Below are positions 61,187 through 64,000 of a stretch of DNA of 64,000 nt, piece by piece. The DNA comes from Larus michahellis. Its lineage: Eukaryota; Chordata; Aves; Charadriiformes; Laridae. A model generated the notes under the pieces. It saw nothing but the letters and a program-made list of their open reading frames with translations, was not told where the DNA came from and did no database searches. The stretch covers positions 563,001-627,000 of the forward strand of contig NC_133907.1 in NCBI RefSeq assembly GCF_964199755.1, written 5' to 3'. The position numbers were made by a program, and so were the translations under genes. Each line of letters starts with the position of its first letter. The first letter of the stretch is position 1.

Positions 61187-64000
61187 CTAGAATAAAGGGG
61201 AGAAAAAGACAATTTTAATCAAAGCCAAAAGAATAAACCCTAGGGTGTAAGTAGTGCAGAAATGCAGAGAATTCCAAAAACATCTGGGGTAGCTCATCCA
61301 ATTTATAAGGCTCCTTCAAGAAACTGCACCGAGCTAAGGAAGCTGACAGAGAAAGAGAAATATGCTGCTGCTGACTCATTTTATCACATACTTAAGTATT
61401 TCAAAGAGAAATTCTTTTTGCTGAGCCCTGCATAGGAATCTATCAACAAGTAAAAGCAAGCTCAGGAAGCTGCCACTGCACAATGCTTTACAAAACATTC
61501 CCCGTATTTTATTCTGAAAAAAAAATTAGGAGAGTATTTCTGTGCATCTTCCTTTAAATAATCAGAGATCATCTGATTTTTTTTGTTTGTTTCTAAGGAA
61601 TTGTAACACAGGAAATTGTAGCAGCATCCAAAATTACATTCTTTCCTAGTACAACTGCTAGCTTAAAACTAAAACAACAAAGCAAACCAGTTCAGAAAGA
61701 GGCCTAACATTTCATCTGAAGGCTTGAAATATATCAAAATAATCTAATGTGATGCTTAAGAAAAGCGTATTTGCCACATGCGCCGTGGATACCAAAATAA
61801 CGGCGGGCAGCAACACGCAGCACAGGCCGTACCCAAGGACGTCACTGCCCTCCAGCGGGAGAATAAGATACTGCTCAGATCATCGCTCCCGCTGCCGGGC
61901 CCTTTAGGGATGATGATCGAATAGTCTAAGACAGAACAGCCGCTACAGTATACATTCCTAAACCTATATTCCTAAACCTGAATTTAAATGCAGTACCCCA
62001 AATTACTATGTGCAGTTCTGTTTTCAGTATAAACAAAACCAAACAGCCTTTTCCCTTGTCGAGCCCATTCATAAAGAACTGCGCTGGCAGAGGACAGACA
62101 GCCCTCGTGAGCCATTAGTTCTTGCAAAGGAAATTAACAACCACACCTTTCTCCAGTAACGTCTGCCTTAGAGCCTTGGCCAGCAGAACCCTCACGTTTG
62201 GCACAGGATCTGAAGCAAGACTTAAAAGACTGGGGAGTAAGTGTTCAACAAACTGGTCGACAGGCATACATTCTTCTTCTACTACAGCCTACAGGATAAA
62301 CACAAAACAGGAGAAAGCAAGATTTATGTTAACAATACATATTCGCTATTCCTTTCCATCTTGTCCTTAATTTAGTCTGGCTATCACAAAAAGTTAGTGT
62401 TCAGCTCTGAACAACTACACCCTATGTTGCTGAAATAAGTACAACCTTTGAAATACTGTTATGAAAACATGTCTCAGCATTCTAAAGTTCATCTGAAGAT
62501 CACCCAACAGGAGCAGATAACTTTCTTTCAATTATATTTTAGGAAATACTGCTTTCTTGGCCTGTTGTCAACCTTTTGCCTTTGACAAACAACCTTTGCT
62601 CCTCATTGCTGCATTTGAGGCGGGTGCGTAAGTGGAAAGAAAAGAGGGAAATAGTTCCTGGCATCTAGCACCCATTGGCAGTTTGAAGAGCTCTTGTGAA
62701 CCTTTATTTTCACACAGTGAAGAATTACAAAATGCATCTCAGTTTTAGACTTAATTCTTGACTTTGCTACCAGGATGCCAGAAAAGTACCAGGATCGGCT
62801 ACTTCAGCTGGAGGCACAGAACAAAACCAGAACTACAGCTTCAGAACTGGGTAGCCATGTGCCAGGGCTGAGACCAGGCCAACTCTGCCACCACCTTTCA
62901 TCAACGCACAGCATCACAGAACCCAAAGAATGACAAAACAATTGAGAGTCCAAATTGCAGTTTTGCCCACATTGCTGTAAAGCCTCAAACTGGCTCCAAA
63001 TTCAAGGTACACATAGAAATGCAGAGAGAGAACATCCCAACCTGACAAATGAAGGCAAAAGCCTGTCTTCCAACCCACTTGGAGCAGTGACGAAACCGCA
63101 CTACAAGTTCATTAATGAAATTCAATCCCAGTGCACTTGCATTGTTTGCATAGAACTTCTGTAGAATTGCTACAACCTGTGAAGACAAGGAAAGGGCCGG
63201 GGGGGGGGGGGGGGGAAGATGAGACTTAAGTTGTAGCTCTCAGAATGTTAAAAAAGCATCATTTCATCTAAATCCTAAAAAGGGACACCAAAAAGTGTAT
63301 TCAGTGTCATCAGCTGTGCTTGCAGAATTAATTACTGTGCTTATTCTGCAGAAAAGAAAGATTAAGCTTTAAAAAGCTGATTGTTCAGTTGAAACAAAAA
63401 ACACTAAAAGAAATTAAAGCAACCATTAAAATAATGCCCCTTTCCATGGTGCCATGAGGAAAAAGAAGAAATTAGAAGAAAAAAAAAAATCTTTCTACGT
63501 GTTCAGGACATCTATGGGATGATGGAGTTATCATGAAGTTTATAAATTATACAGTTTTTGAGGAAAAATCAGTAATTTTGGTTTTTTTAAACAACTGGGG
63601 GAAGGTCTCTCAAATCTTCTATATCCTGGTTTTCATCCAGGTGAAAATACATTTATCATTCACATACAACCAACAGAGAAAGATGTTAAGATCTGTGGAA
63701 GGCAGACATCTCAAAATATGTTATAAAAGTTTTCATTTAATTTTTTTCCATATTTTTTACCATGTTTATCAAAATATGTCTCTATTCGCCCTACTTGTCT
63801 GAAAGAAAACATTGTGATTTCAGGTATCCCTCTCAAGGATCACTTTCCTCCTCTCCTGCCAGGAAGTGAACTAAAGCCCCTACCAGTTTGAAGGAGATCC
63901 ACCGAACTTCTGAAACTTTATCGGAGCAGAGAGTCAGTGCAATGTGTCTTAAGTAGTCATAGACATCATTGGGATTGTAGAGCTCCAGTATCAGGATCAG
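61032..64000 (-). CDS. PPP4R1L: PPP4R1-like (probable PPP4R1L), C-terminal part, runs off window
   Basis: Four exons join on the minus strand: 64000-63884 (partial), 63176-63042, 62288-62147 and 61186-61032. They give 182 residues and a TAA without interruption. Family-diagnostic motifs are NPNDVYDYLRHIALTLCSDK, VRWISFKL, KWVGRQAFAFICQ, PNVRVLLAKALRQTLLEK and EETILALQADRDQDVSFFA. PPP4R1 proteins are HEAT-repeat regulatory subunits that bind the catalytic subunit of protein phosphatase 4 and direct it to substrates in cytoplasm and nucleus. The visible part is the last HEAT repeats plus a tail of about 18 residues unlike the PPP4R1 tail. All introns are GT-AG (707, 753 and 960 bp). The choice of PPP4R1L over PPP4R1 rests on the neighbouring CIMIP1, which matches human 20q13. 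The human copy is regarded as a pseudogene, whereas this one looks functional. Confidence 0.88.
62147..62288 (-). CDS. PPP4R1L: PPP4R1L penultimate exon
   Basis: 142 nt. The acceptor is atcctgtag|gct and the donor gagaaag|gtgtgg (phase 1). It encodes AVVEEECMPVDQFVEHLLPS and the strongly conserved VPNVRVLLAKALRQTLLEK. Confidence 0.93.
63042..63176 (-). CDS. PPP4R1L: PPP4R1L third-last exon
   Basis: 135 nt, 45 codons, phase 0 at both ends. The acceptor is tcttcacag|gtt and the donor tgtcag|gttggg. It encodes VVAILQKFYANNASALGLNF and INELVVRFRHCSKWVGRQAF, a HEAT-repeat unit with the family motif KWVGRQAF.FICQ. Confidence 0.92.
63199..63215 (+). repeat. Poly-G tract (17 G) in PPP4R1L intron
   Basis: A 17-G run lies about 20 bp upstream (in gene orientation) of the third-last exon acceptor, so it is poly-C in the transcript and extends the pyrimidine-rich region. 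Its length is likely to be unreliable in assemblies. Confidence 0.8.
63884..64000 (-). CDS. PPP4R1L: PPP4R1L exon, partial at window edge
   Basis: 117 nt are visible, in frame from position 64000, encoding a helix pair with ILELYNPNDVYDYLRHIA and SEVRWISFKL. The donor is aactg|gtaggg. The 5' boundary of the exon lies outside the window. Confidence 0.9.

Noticed and set aside
1-64000. Search for tRNA, rRNA, CRISPR or clustered prokaryote-type systems
   Set aside because: No A/B-box pair of a tRNA, no rRNA-like sequence and no regularly spaced repeat array was found. The window is vertebrate nuclear DNA with intron-split genes.

Overview
The window reads as nuclear DNA from a bird. It is AT-rich, almost all non-coding, and carries several 5'-truncated CR1 LINE copies, the dominant avian retrotransposon. 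It also has avian-type endogenous retroviral LTRs and a few old MIR/CORE-SINE-like remnants. The retroviral LTRs resemble families common in neoavian birds such as finches, so a non-galliform bird is a reasonable guess, but the species cannot be fixed from the sequence alone.

Only two protein-coding genes can be supported, both split by introns. CIMIP1 (human C20orf85, ciliary microtubule inner protein 1) is complete on the + strand. Its four coding exons lie between 29814 and 34441 and join in phase to encode 132 residues. Its first exon sits in a CpG island at about 29640-30140. The last four visible exons of a PPP4R1-family gene (HEAT-repeat regulatory subunit of protein phosphatase 4) lie on the - strand from 64000 to 61032. 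Because CIMIP1 is next to PPP4R1L in human (20q13.32), I assign this gene as PPP4R1L. It runs off the right edge. The two genes converge on an intergenic gap of about 26.6 kb.

Layout: 1-492, CR1 copy; 493-29560, gene-free flank with four further CR1 copies (4205-5490, 7096-7372, 11186-11343, 25699-25866), one retroviral solo LTR with a 5-bp target duplication (9483-10154), a second LTR-like element (20358-20953), a MIR-like remnant and several short inverted or direct repeats; 29640-34700, CIMIP1 with its promoter island and a CR1 copy in intron 1; 34700-59800, gene-free interval with two MIR-like remnants, a possible decayed ankyrin-type exon where human has ANKRD60, and a CpG-dense block near 58.1 kb; 59800-64000, PPP4R1L 3' UTR and terminal exons.

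The genes are unrelated in function: one is an axonemal structural protein, the other a phosphatase regulatory subunit. I found no operon-like, CRISPR, tRNA or rRNA features and no clearly novel multi-gene system. The most useful points for follow-up are the apparently intact PPP4R1L C-terminus (its human counterpart is classed as a pseudogene), the RFX X-box-like site just upstream of the CIMIP1 start codon, the possible ANKRD60 relic, and a pair of tandem hairpins at 17890-17935.
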